Under the pieces are notes generated by a model. The model was not told the origin of the DNA. It did not search any database and worked only from the letters and a program-made list of their open reading frames with translations. From contig JARKQC010000097.1 in NCBI GenBank assembly GCA_029974985.1, forward strand, positions 1 through 64,000: 64,000 nucleotides of DNA, written 5' to 3'. Position 1 is the stretch's first letter, and the number at the start of each line of letters is the position of its first letter. Shown piece by piece: positions 27,668 through 37,024 of this stretch. Source of the DNA: Bacteroidota bacterium (GTDB lineage: Bacteria; Bacteroidota; Ignavibacteria; Kapaibacteriales; UBA2268). Position numbers and translations under genes: made by a program.

Positions 27668-28620
27668 ATCAATTCCTTTTTTAATAAATAAGGATGGGAT
27701 TTTTCTAGATTTAAGTTAGGTTTTAAAAAATTAAAATTATAAACTAATTCAATTGAGGGTCTCGCGTCTTCGATACCATAACCACTGCCATTTAAAATAT
27801 CTGTATAAACTTTTGTATGTAAATCTGTAAATCCATCGGAAAACTCAACTTCTTTGCCATCTATTAAAATTGATCTATATGTTCTTTGATTTTTTTCTTT
27901 TGCTTCTTGAGGCAAATCATTTTCATCTATTGATAAAAACCAACGTATATTTGCATTTTCAAGTTCAATAAATCCAGAAGTTCGATTTTCTTCAAAAATA
28001 TGTATTTGCGATTCTTGTACTTTTCCAAAAATCCAAATTAGCATATCAAAAAAGTGAATACCAATATTAGTAGAAACACCACCAGATTTTTCGATATTTC
28101 CTTTCCAAGAATATTTATACCACATTCCGCGTGATGTAATATAAGTTAATATAATATTGTGTTTTTTATTTTTATCACTTATAGCAATACTATCTTTAAG
28201 TGCTTTAATTTTATCGTGCATTCTTAATTGAAGCACGTTATAAACTCTTTTGTCATACTCTTTTTCTAATACTTGTAAGGCATCGAGATTCGTCGGTTTG
28301 ATAACGAGTGGTTTTTCACATATTGCGTCTGCATCGAGACGAAATGCAAGTCGAGTATGGGCATCGTGTAAATGATTTGGGGAACATATTGAAAGATAAT
28401 TTATAGCACATTCGGGCGAGCTTCTACGCAATTTTTCAAGATGTCTATCAAATCTTTCAAACTCAGTAAAAAAGCTTGCTTGTGGAAAATATCTATCAAT
28501 AATTCCAACAGAATCGTGTGGATCTGTTGCGGCAATTAATATATTATTTGTATCTTTAATTGCTTGTAAATGTCGCGGAGCAATATAGCCAGCGATTCCA
28601 GTTATAGCGAATCTAATCAT
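27664..28620 (-). CDS. WlbA/WbpB-like UDP-sugar 3-dehydrogenase (Gfo/Idh/MocA family)
   Basis: The N-terminal Rossmann fold begins AITGIAGYIAPRHLQAI and is followed by SICSPNHLH and the catalytic-dyad EKPLV, all hallmarks of Gfo/Idh/MocA oxidoreductases. YNVLQLRMHDKI and the dimer region match WlbA/WbpB, which oxidises UDP-GlcNAcA at C3. It is the first step of UDP-diacetamido-uronic acid synthesis, followed by amination and acetylation. The gene overlaps the acetyltransferase gene by 4 bases and lies 14 bases after a GT2 gene. Confidence 0.85.
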   Translation of the reverse strand: MIRFAITGIAGYIAPRHLQAIKDTNNILIAATDPHDSVGIIDRYFPQASFFTEFERFDRHLEKLRRSSPECAINYLSICSPNHLHDAHTRLAFRLDADAICEKPLVIKPTNLDALQVLEKEYDKRVYNVLQLRMHDKIKALKDSIAISDKNKKHNIILTYITSRGMWYKYSWKGNIEKSGGVSTNIGIHFFDMLIWIFGKVQESQIHIFEENRTSGFIELENANIRWFLSIDENDLPQEAKEKNQRTYRSILIDGKEVEFSDGFTDLHTKVYTDILNGSGYGIEDARPSIELVYNFNFLKPNLNLEKSHPYLLKKELI

Positions 28621-28634
28621 TATTTATTAATTAA

Positions 28635-29744
28635 TTATGATTTATACAGTCGTTCATTATCTTGAATATCCATCCACATTGCAAAGAGTAGTGATTGGAA
28701 TCCGCTAATAAAAAAGAACAAAAAGGCAATTAGTGCTTGCGTTGAAACACTCGAACCTTCAACAAAATAAGAGTAAGCAATACTAAGTCCGAGCGGAATA
28801 CTTATTAATACTATTAAAAAAGTAAAATGATATAATAAGAACAAGGGATGAAAATCTCTAAATAAGTATTTAAACCATAGTCGTTTAAAGAATAATTTTA
28901 ACAATAACATACTTAACGTTGGTATTACTTTGTGGATTTTCATTTTAGATTGCTCACCAACTTCGTAAACAGGCTTAATTTCAACTTCTTTGAGTGTACA
29001 CATTGCAATATTAAGTTTTACAAGCATATCATTTGGCATACCATATCTTTTATAAATTTCGTGTAATCTTATGGCATTTAAGGCTCTTAATGATATTGCT
29101 GTATAACCAGTTTGAGTATCAGAAACGTGCCAATATCCCGATGCTATTTTGGTTAAAATAGATAGAATAGAATTTCCGAAATATCTTACTTTTGGTATTA
29201 CAAGCAAAGCACTACGGTGTATTAAGCGATTTCCTTTTACATAATCAACATTTTCTTCTATTACGGGTAAACATATTGATTCTAATTCATCGGGGTCCAT
29301 CTGTCCATCTCCAGCCATTACGGCAGTACAATCAATATGATGGTCTTTTGCCCATTTGTACCCTGTGGCTATTGCGGCTCCTACTCCACCATTTTGTAAA
29401 TGATTGATTAATACGATTCTTGAACAATCTTCTGCTTCGTCTTTTTGCATTACTTCAAAATCTGTAAAATATGAAATTTCCCTAATATTTTCCTCTTCAA
29501 CAACAAATTCAGCTCTATTAAAACGTGTTTTTTTTAGTTTAATACTTCGAGAAGGCAGTTCTCTATGGTCATTTTTATATTTTTCTATATATGATTCAAC
29601 TACTTGCGCTGTATTATCTTTCGATAAATCATTTACAATAATAATTCTATCAACAAAATCTGGCATAGTTTCGATAACCATTCCTATTTGCTGTTCCTCG
29701 TTATAGCAAGGTACAACCACTGCGACTGTTTTATTTTTTAGCAT
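28635..29744 (-). CDS. Membrane-bound family 2 glycosyltransferase (polyprenol-phosphate type)
   Basis: A GT-A fold with VVVPCYNEEQQIG (about 9-21), a DLSKDNT block, and the metal-binding GDGQMDPDEL (DxD-like). Compared with typical enzymes there is a polar insert of about 50 residues (about 55-105) before the GGVGAAIATGYKWA region. Two membrane segments lie near the C-terminus (about 300-325 and 335-358). The layout fits polyprenyl-phosphate sugar synthases, which would load a donor for the GT-C enzyme encoded next. Confidence 0.82.
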   Translation of the reverse strand: MLKNKTVAVVVPCYNEEQQIGMVIETMPDFVDRIIIVNDLSKDNTAQVVESYIEKYKNDHRELPSRSIKLKKTRFNRAEFVVEEENIREISYFTDFEVMQKDEAEDCSRIVLINHLQNGGVGAAIATGYKWAKDHHIDCTAVMAGDGQMDPDELESICLPVIEENVDYVKGNRLIHRSALLVIPKVRYFGNSILSILTKIASGYWHVSDTQTGYTAISLRALNAIRLHEIYKRYGMPNDMLVKLNIAMCTLKEVEIKPVYEVGEQSKMKIHKVIPTLSMLLLKLFFKRLWFKYLFRDFHPLFLLYHFTFLIVLISIPLGLSIAYSYFVEGSSVSTQALIAFLFFFISGFQSLLFAMWMDIQDNERLYKS

Positions 29745-29794
29745 TAAAATTCTTGTAATTATTTATCAATAATTTCTATCCAAATTATAAAAAA

Positions 29795-32689
29795 TTATAA
29801 TATCAACTTGATATTATATAGATATTCACGTTGAATTTGTGGCTTTATTATTACATATTTATTACTTATAAGGTTAAAACTTAAGAAGTATTTACCAATA
29901 TTTTCTGGAGTTTTTAAAGTAATAAATATTTCTTTTTCTTCGCCCGGTAATATTATTCCATTTAACTCATTTTCAATAATAATTTCTTTTTTTATTTTTT
30001 TAAAAACAAAATCTTTCCAAATATAAGAAAATTTAATTGAATTGTTATTAAAATCAATAATTTTATCACCTAAATTTTTAATAACAAATGGTAATCTTAA
30101 TGTATCTTCGGGTCTAAATTCTAATTGTGATAAATCAATATTCCGTCTTGGGTAAATAGTATATTGAATGTCGTCTATATTAGTTTTACTCATAGTTAAA
30201 TTGTTATAAGAATCTCCTAATAAATCAAGTTCATTTTTAAGAATAAATGAATTTAAAGATATACCTATTAAACGTTTATTATTTGATTTATCTCTAGTTA
30301 AATCAGAGAAAAACTTAAATTCAAGTTTATTTAATGATGAATCAGTAACAAATTTTAGATTATATCTCCATACACCAGATTTAATATCTTGATTAAATAT
30401 TTGTTTATTATTTAGCCATATAATTAAATTATGAGGTTCTTTATCATTTGAACCAATTTCAAATTCAACATTGAACACTGAATCTTTTTTATTAAGATTT
30501 GTAGTAATAACTGCTTTTCCATTTATCCATTTATCTTTATATAATCCAGTTCGTAACACACCACCGACATATTTTTTATTTAAAGGAATATTATAATACG
30601 ATGGCATTAAATTATATCTTATACTATCTTGAATATTGCAGGGTTTAAGCCATAAGTGGTCATTACCATCTTTTTCAATGTCAAGCAATATTGCATTATT
30701 ATTTTGTAGCAATCCATAAGCTGAGTTGCTAATTACTAAATTGGATTTCGGAATATCTTTTACAGAGTTGAAAAAATCAAATTTATGATTATTCATTAAC
30801 CAAACATAACTTAATCCATTTTGTGATAATTCTGAAAATACCTTTTTATCATAACTAATTAATTTATCATTAGGGAAATTATCATTAATAAATTCGATTA
30901 GTTTATTACGCTGAGCTTTTTCTACTTGATGATAATAATCTACATAAATATATGTAAATGCGATAAATGAAACAAATGCCAATGCAAGCGTTATTATACC
31001 AAATTTTACTTTAAATCTTAATCCAAATACAGCAACAATCGAAACTATTATTGAGGCAAGGAAAAACAGCATAATATTAATATTTCCAAGAACTGCTCTT
31101 AATGGAAAGAAGCTCAATACACTACGAAAAGATAATTCTGATGGAATAATATTATTATATGTAATAATCATTACAAAGCTAAGTATTATAAAAAACACCC
31201 AAGATGACAATGTTGAAATAAGAAATTCAGTAACTTTTGATGTTGTTGATTTTAATATAGCAATTGCAATAAATGCGGCTAACACAACTTCTATATATCG
31301 CCCATAAAATAAATGGTCGGCTCTATAATGATTGACTTGTAATTTATTTGGAAAAATAGTAATAAAAATCATCAAAAAAGCTGAAGCAGATAAAAATAGC
31401 AATGTAAGATTTTTTTCATTATTAAGTAATTTGAAAAAACTAAATTGATTTTTTTTCTCTTCTTTAAATAAATCAGTATGGCTGACTGCGGGTACAACGA
31501 TAGTAGATTCAGTCCATAATTGAATTACAATGTAAATCAAACCAATAAGGAAAAGGTTGTATGTTGCAAACATTGAATAAAATAAAGAGCCAGATATATT
31601 TATAAACCAAATTTGAATTCTATCTAATATAATAGTATAATATCCGAAATCTGGTAAAACAAAAAATGTAAAAATTGATACCAAGAATAATGTTAATGTT
31701 GCCCAAATACCATATTTTATTTTTATCTTTTTTGAAAAAATTAATATTAACAAATATAGTAAGCCCGATATTAGAGTTATCCATAAAATAGTAGTGTTAG
31801 TGGAGGCAAAAATACCACTAATTAATCCAAGCAAAGTATAGAACATCAATAAATAATATTTTTTAAAATATAGATAAACTGATGAAAATAGTAGAAAAAA
31901 TATGAAAATCATTTCTGCAACTTCGATTAGACTTGTGCTTATTCTTTGGCTTGATTCGATTTTTCCAGATATTGCATAAGTAAGGTGGTCGCCAATAATA
32001 ACTCCGAGCAGTACCATTATTATCATTATAATTATCGCAAGCCCGGTACTTGCTATTGGTAATCTTTTATAATATACAAGAAAAATCAGAAAAAATATTG
32101 ATATTACAGTAAATGGTAACATCCTAATGTGTATCCAATTCAGATATCCAGATACTAATGCAAACAAAATACCATAAAAAATTGATTTTTTTTGTATAAA
32201 AGTATGAAATAAAACGACTCCAAAAACAAAACACGAAGCTGTAATAGCATCAGTCAAAACGACATCGGTTTGCAATATATACGCTGGATATAAAGATACT
32301 ATAAAAGAAATCCAAAATGAGCGAACATTACTTGTATTAAATAGATTTTTTAAGAAAATAAATAAAACTATATAAAGCGTACTACCAAGAATTGCGTTTA
32401 AAATTAAAATCGAGCTGTAAATTTTTTGTGGGTCGTTAAACAAATGAAATATAGGTGAAAATAAAACTGAATATCCAAAACTTCCTGTTAATTCTACTCT
32501 TGGTATATATTGTAAATCGCCAACTCCCGATATATATTTTCCGAAAAATAAATAAGCAAATTCATCGGGCCATATTACGGGTACTTTCATCGGTAAACTC
32601 AATGTAATATGAATTATAACAAGAAAAATATATGGTATTAGTATATAAAAAAAACTATTTTTATAAATATCTTGGATTTCAGATTTCAT
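29795..32689 (-). CDS. Large polytopic GT-C-type glycosyltransferase-like membrane protein, 964 aa
   Basis: Roughly 14 membrane segments occupy residues 1-600. The first extracytoplasmic loop contains WPDEFAY (about 40-46), in the place of the acidic catalytic motif of lipid-dependent GT-C transferases (ArnT/PMT group). The C-terminal 350 residues are a soluble beta-rich domain, probably periplasmic. With the polyprenol-phosphate GT2 gene next to it, it probably transfers sugar from a lipid carrier to an envelope acceptor. The family assignment is by topology and motif only. Downstream genes supply a diacetamido sugar, so that could be the substrate. Confidence 0.65.
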   Translation of the reverse strand: MKSEIQDIYKNSFFYILIPYIFLVIIHITLSLPMKVPVIWPDEFAYLFFGKYISGVGDLQYIPRVELTGSFGYSVLFSPIFHLFNDPQKIYSSILILNAILGSTLYIVLFIFLKNLFNTSNVRSFWISFIVSLYPAYILQTDVVLTDAITASCFVFGVVLFHTFIQKKSIFYGILFALVSGYLNWIHIRMLPFTVISIFFLIFLVYYKRLPIASTGLAIIIMIIMVLLGVIIGDHLTYAISGKIESSQRISTSLIEVAEMIFIFFLLFSSVYLYFKKYYLLMFYTLLGLISGIFASTNTTILWITLISGLLYLLILIFSKKIKIKYGIWATLTLFLVSIFTFFVLPDFGYYTIILDRIQIWFINISGSLFYSMFATYNLFLIGLIYIVIQLWTESTIVVPAVSHTDLFKEEKKNQFSFFKLLNNEKNLTLLFLSASAFLMIFITIFPNKLQVNHYRADHLFYGRYIEVVLAAFIAIAILKSTTSKVTEFLISTLSSWVFFIILSFVMIITYNNIIPSELSFRSVLSFFPLRAVLGNINIMLFFLASIIVSIVAVFGLRFKVKFGIITLALAFVSFIAFTYIYVDYYHQVEKAQRNKLIEFINDNFPNDKLISYDKKVFSELSQNGLSYVWLMNNHKFDFFNSVKDIPKSNLVISNSAYGLLQNNNAILLDIEKDGNDHLWLKPCNIQDSIRYNLMPSYYNIPLNKKYVGGVLRTGLYKDKWINGKAVITTNLNKKDSVFNVEFEIGSNDKEPHNLIIWLNNKQIFNQDIKSGVWRYNLKFVTDSSLNKLEFKFFSDLTRDKSNNKRLIGISLNSFILKNELDLLGDSYNNLTMSKTNIDDIQYTIYPRRNIDLSQLEFRPEDTLRLPFVIKNLGDKIIDFNNNSIKFSYIWKDFVFKKIKKEIIIENELNGIILPGEEKEIFITLKTPENIGKYFLSFNLISNKYVIIKPQIQREYLYNIKLIL

Positions 32690-32850
32690 TATTATTATTT
32701 GTAAAAAATTGAAATATATTCAAAAATAATAGATTTATACGTATTAAATAAAAAAATATGCTATTATTATCATCTTTTTTATTAAATTTGAATTTATTTT
32801 AAATTTATATTAGTGAAATTTTAAAAATTATTGGTTAAAAGAAGTATAAA

Positions 32851-34629
32851 ATGAAAATTACAGACAAAATTAGCAGTTTAAGAAAATTAATGTTAGAAAA
32901 TAATATTGATGCTTATATTATTCCAAGTACAGACCCTCATATCAGTGAATATGTAGCTGAAAGATGGTCTTCGAGAGCTTGGATTAGTGGTTTTACTGGT
33001 TCGGCGGGTACGATTGTTGTTACAAAGGATTTTGCTGGATTATGGACAGATTCACGATATTTTCTACAAGCCGCAGAGCAATTAAAAGGTACGGGAATTG
33101 AATTATGTAAATTAGGACTTCCTGAAACTCTTGATTATCCCGAATGGTTGAAAGAAAATTTAGCTAATAATTCTGTTGTTGGATTTGACGGCAAAGTCGT
33201 TACTGTAAATTTAGCAAAAAATTTACAGAAACAATTTGAATTGAAAAAAATTAAAATCAACTCTGATTTTGATTTCATTAATGATATTTGGACTATGAGA
33301 CCAGCAGTACCAATGAATGAAATTTTTGAACATAAAATAGAATATGCAGGAAAATCAAGAATTGAAAAATTAAATGAAATCAGAACTAAAATGAGTAAAT
33401 TAGGTGCAGACTACCATATTTTAGCTACTTTAGATGATATTAATTGGTTATTTAATATTCGTGGTCGTGATGTTGCTTTTAATCCCGTTGCTGTTTGCTA
33501 TGCAATTATATCACAAGAGAGTGCTGAATTATTTATTTATAATACTAAAATTCCAAGTGAATTAAAATCACAATTACATAATGATGAAATTCAGTTATAT
33601 GATTATGATGCAATCGCAGAAAGAATTTCTAAAATTGAAAATAATAAAAATATATTAGTTGATATTAATAAAATTAATCTTTGGCTATATAATTCTATTC
33701 CAACAAACTGTAAGATTATCGAAGGGCAGAATATTTCTACTTTATTAAAGGCGTGCAAAAATCCAACAGAAATTCAAGGTATGAAAAATGCTCTTAAACG
33801 CGATGCCGTTGCTATGATTAAGTTTGCGTATTGGCTTGAAAACAATATTGGCAAAACTGAAATTACTGAAATTACTACAATGAACAAAATAAGAGAATTC
33901 CGTTCTGAAATTCCTTTATATTTTGGTGAAAGTTTTAATACTATCGCTGGCTATTTAGGAAATGGTGCAATAGTTCACTATGGTGCAACGGCAGAATCTG
34001 ATACTACTTTAAAACCCGAAGGATTTTTCTTATTAGATTCTGGCGGCCAATATTTTGATGGCACTACTGATATAACTCGTATGTTTCATTTAAGTGAACC
34101 TACAAAGCAAGAAAAAATTGATTATACTTTGGTTTTAAAAGGTCATATTCAATTAGCAATGGCTAAATTTCCCGTTCAGACACGCGGCTCACAACTTGAT
34201 ATTTTAGCAAGAAAAAGTCTTTGGGATTTAGGAATGAATTATCTACACGGAACGGGTCACGGAGTTGGTTGCTTTATGAACGTTCACGAGGGTCCTCAAA
34301 ATATTAGAATGGATGAAAATCCCACAGTATTAGTTCCCGGAATGATTCTTTCAAACGAGCCGGGACTATATAGAGCGGGTCAATATGGTATAAGAATAGA
34401 AAATTTAATCCTTGTTGTTGAAGATAAAACGACTGAATTCGGTTCATTCTTAAAATTTGAAACTCTCACTCTTTGCCCAATAGACACAAAAGCTATTGAT
34501 AAATCGTTATTAAGCGACGAGGAAATAAAATGGTTTAATGATTATCATCAATTTGTTTATAATGAAGTGAAAGAACTTCTCGATGATGACAAAAAGAAAT
34601 GGTTATTTGAAAAAACTAAAGCGATTTAA
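32851..34629 (+). CDS. Xaa-Pro aminopeptidase (M24B family)
   Basis: Two creatinase-like N-terminal domains (about 1-300) lead to a pita-bread M24 domain. Metal ligands visible in order are the two Asp in LLDSGGQYFDGTTDITR, His in GTGHGVG, Glu in SNEPGLY and Glu in GIRIEN. At 592 residues it matches the long cytosolic aminopeptidase P type. It removes N-terminal residues before proline. No signal peptide is seen. The following 165-aa gene starts 8 bases later, so the two are co-transcribed. Confidence 0.94.
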   Translation: MKITDKISSLRKLMLENNIDAYIIPSTDPHISEYVAERWSSRAWISGFTGSAGTIVVTKDFAGLWTDSRYFLQAAEQLKGTGIELCKLGLPETLDYPEWLKENLANNSVVGFDGKVVTVNLAKNLQKQFELKKIKINSDFDFINDIWTMRPAVPMNEIFEHKIEYAGKSRIEKLNEIRTKMSKLGADYHILATLDDINWLFNIRGRDVAFNPVAVCYAIISQESAELFIYNTKIPSELKSQLHNDEIQLYDYDAIAERISKIENNKNILVDINKINLWLYNSIPTNCKIIEGQNISTLLKACKNPTEIQGMKNALKRDAVAMIKFAYWLENNIGKTEITEITTMNKIREFRSEIPLYFGESFNTIAGYLGNGAIVHYGATAESDTTLKPEGFFLLDSGGQYFDGTTDITRMFHLSEPTKQEKIDYTLVLKGHIQLAMAKFPVQTRGSQLDILARKSLWDLGMNYLHGTGHGVGCFMNVHEGPQNIRMDENPTVLVPGMILSNEPGLYRAGQYGIRIENLILVVEDKTTEFGSFLKFETLTLCPIDTKAIDKSLLSDEEIKWFNDYHQFVYNEVKELLDDDKKKWLFEKTKAI

Positions 34630-34637
34630 TATATTTA

Positions 34638-35135
34638 ATGAGTAACTTAAGACATAAAGAAATATTTAACAAAAAACAAAGAACTATATGGATTATAATA
34701 GTTTTGGTCTTGGGTATTTTAACTATAAAAGGATTAAATTATCTCTTTGATATTAATTCTACGACTGAACATCGTTCGAAAGAAGTATCAAAAGAGAAAA
34801 CAAATATTAGTTCTGAAAATAATACAAATATTAAAATTAATTTTAATGAGTTACAAGGCGAATACTCTGGCATTAAAGAGAGTTTAGATGGCACTATCGA
34901 AGCTGTATTTTTACAAATTGATAATATTAATTTAAGTGATTATTCTTTTACTTTTACAATAAATCTTGGCGTAAATAAAAAACTTGTCGGAACTGCATTA
35001 TATATTCCAGAAACTAATACTATAAAATCAGATATTATTGGCAATTTAAAATGTTCTATTAATGAAAATGATAAAATAATTTTACTTACTTCGAGTGATA
35101 AAAGTAATTCTAAATATAAACTTACAAAGGAATAA
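34638..35135 (+). CDS. Single-pass membrane protein of unknown function, 165 aa
   Basis: A positively charged N-terminus and one membrane helix (about 19-38) are followed by a Ser/Thr/Asn-rich linker (about 40-68) and a small beta-rich domain starting LQGEYSGIKESLDGTIEAVF. The topology puts that domain in the periplasm. I do not recognise the family. It lies between the aminopeptidase gene (8 bases) and a lipoprotein gene (2 bases). Confidence 0.7.
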   Translation: MSNLRHKEIFNKKQRTIWIIIVLVLGILTIKGLNYLFDINSTTEHRSKEVSKEKTNISSENNTNIKINFNELQGEYSGIKESLDGTIEAVFLQIDNINLSDYSFTFTINLGVNKKLVGTALYIPETNTIKSDIIGNLKCSINENDKIILLTSSDKSNSKYKLTKE

Positions 35136-35137
35136 TA

Positions 35138-36019
35138 ATGAAAAAATATATACTAATTTATTATTTGTTTGTCATATTATTGATTATCTCGTGTGATAAT
35201 AATGATAATTTGCCAATTAGTGAGCATACAGAAAAAAATAGTACTTCTATAAGTAAAAATGAGAACAATTTTCAAAAAATTCAAGATAGTATTTTAAGTA
35301 ATTATTCTCAAGCAATTAGATTAATTAATCAGATTGATGGTGAGTTAAATAAATTATCAAATGTTCCAAGTATTTCTGAAAGTCAGAATTATGAGCAAGA
35401 TATTCTTAAAAAAATAGATTATTTTTCTTTTCAACTTAAATCTGCAAATTCTGAAATAAATAAATTGCAACTAAAAATAAAAAGTTTAGGAAAAGAAAAC
35501 AAAGAATATCTTGCAAGAATTAAAACACTCGAAATTATAATAGAAGAAAAAGATAAAATTATTAACAATCAAAAAGAACGAATTAGCTATCTCGAAAATG
35601 AATTACAAATAACAAAATCTGAACGTGATTTGGCAAACATTGAAAAAGCAAATATCGAAAAATTCGCTTCTGAAACCGAAATAAAAAAGAATACAGCATA
35701 TTTTATAATTGGTAACGAAAAAACTCTTAAATCACAAAATATTATCAAAATGGAAGGCAAAGGATTCTTGGGTATTGGTGGTAAATATGTACTATCGCCC
35801 GAAGCTGAACTTAAATATTTTACCAAAATTGATATTGTAAAAGATACTTTATTGCCATTTCCATCAAATTCTATTATAGAAGAGATTATTTCTACTCATA
35901 GCAGAAAGTTACTCGAAATACAGAACTCTCAATCTGGCAATAATTTTTTGCGTATTATCAACCCCGAGACTTTTTGGCGAACTGACAAATTATTAATTAT
36001 TATGATAGAAGAAAAATAA
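35138..36019 (+). CDS. Coiled-coil lipoprotein, 293 aa
   Basis: A lipoprotein signal with lipobox IISC (Cys about 19) is followed by a long coiled coil (about 50-180). The C-terminal domain begins YFIIGNEKTLKSQNIIKMEG and contains GKGFLGIGGKYVLSPE and FTKIDI, blocks I recall from a widespread family of Bacteroidota envelope lipoproteins. The likely place is the periplasmic face of the inner or outer membrane. Function is unknown. Confidence 0.72.
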   Translation: MKKYILIYYLFVILLIISCDNNDNLPISEHTEKNSTSISKNENNFQKIQDSILSNYSQAIRLINQIDGELNKLSNVPSISESQNYEQDILKKIDYFSFQLKSANSEINKLQLKIKSLGKENKEYLARIKTLEIIIEEKDKIINNQKERISYLENELQITKSERDLANIEKANIEKFASETEIKKNTAYFIIGNEKTLKSQNIIKMEGKGFLGIGGKYVLSPEAELKYFTKIDIVKDTLLPFPSNSIIEEIISTHSRKLLEIQNSQSGNNFLRIINPETFWRTDKLLIIMIEEK

Positions 36020-36046
36020 TTTTTATAACTTTAATTATAGGGTTTT

Positions 36047-36955
36047 ATGAAACAAAAATTTTTAATTTTCTTTTTTTTAATCTTTTCATTTAGCTTTACT
36101 GCTTTTTCGCAGAGCGATACTACAAGTACTGATAAAACTAATTGGTCACAAGGTGGAATTATTGGAATTAATTTTTCAAACGTTGGACTAAAAAATTGGG
36201 CTGGTGGTGGCTCTGATATGATTTCATTATCTTGGCTTACTTCTTTTATAAAAAATTATAAACTCGAAAATTTATTTTGGGATAATAGTTTAGACCTTGG
36301 TTATGGAGTTGTTAAACAAGGTAACGAAGGCGTTCGAAAAAGTGATGATAAGATAATTCTTACATCAAAATTTGGTTATAATGCTTCTGAAAGCTTATAT
36401 TATACAGCATTACTCGATTTTCGTACTCAGTTCGATGCTGGATATGATTATAATAAAACTGATACAAACAAAAAGTATTTATTCATATCTAATTTTATGT
36501 CGCCTGCATATTTAAGTCTCGGTTTAGGTATTAATTATAAACCCGATGTATTTTGGCAATTTTTCATCTCCCCTGTATCTAATCGCATAACTTTTGTTTT
36601 AGATGATGAATTATCTAAGCAGGGCGCTTATGGAGTTGAAAGTGGAGAAAAAATCCTTAGCCAGCTTGGTGCTACTGCAAATATTCTTTTCCAAAGAGAT
36701 ATTTTTGAAAATGTAAATCTTAAAAGTAGATTAAATTTATTCGCTCCTTATAAAAGCATTACTACTTTAGTTGTAAATTCCGAAACAGTTGTTAATATGA
36801 AAGTTAATGATTATATTAATGCAAGTTTTGGATTAGATTTAATTTATGATGAAAAAGTTAATATTAATAGAGACGACGGCACAAAAGGTCCCGACACACA
36901 AATTAGACACGTAATTGCTATTGGATTTGCTTATAAATTTGGTGATTATAAATAA
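36047..36955 (+). CDS. DUF3078 outer-membrane protein
   Basis: A signal peptide (ending AFSQ) is followed by NWSQGGIIGINFSNVGLKNW and AGGGSDMISL, the DUF3078 signature of Bacteroidota and relatives. The remaining sequence consists of alternating amphipathic strands typical of a beta-barrel and ends FAYKFGDYK. Such proteins are predicted in the outer membrane. No molecular function is known. A terminator hairpin follows. Confidence 0.85.
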   Translation: MKQKFLIFFFLIFSFSFTAFSQSDTTSTDKTNWSQGGIIGINFSNVGLKNWAGGGSDMISLSWLTSFIKNYKLENLFWDNSLDLGYGVVKQGNEGVRKSDDKIILTSKFGYNASESLYYTALLDFRTQFDAGYDYNKTDTNKKYLFISNFMSPAYLSLGLGINYKPDVFWQFFISPVSNRITFVLDDELSKQGAYGVESGEKILSQLGATANILFQRDIFENVNLKSRLNLFAPYKSITTLVVNSETVVNMKVNDYINASFGLDLIYDEKVNINRDDGTKGPDTQIRHVIAIGFAYKFGDYK

Positions 36956-36977
36956 TTCCTTTTTCTAAAAAATTAAG

Positions 36978-37020
36978 CGAAGTAAATTATAATAAATTTA
37001 TTTTTTACTTCGTTTTTTTT
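36978..37020 (+). terminator. Terminator between convergent genes
   Basis: CGAAGTAAA (36978-36986) pairs with TTTACTTCG (37004-37012), followed by eight T. It ends the aminopeptidase-DUF3078 transcript and may also stop the opposing VWA gene, whose stop codon is at 37025, though the T-run on that side is weaker. Confidence 0.8.
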
Positions 37021-37024
37021 ATTA

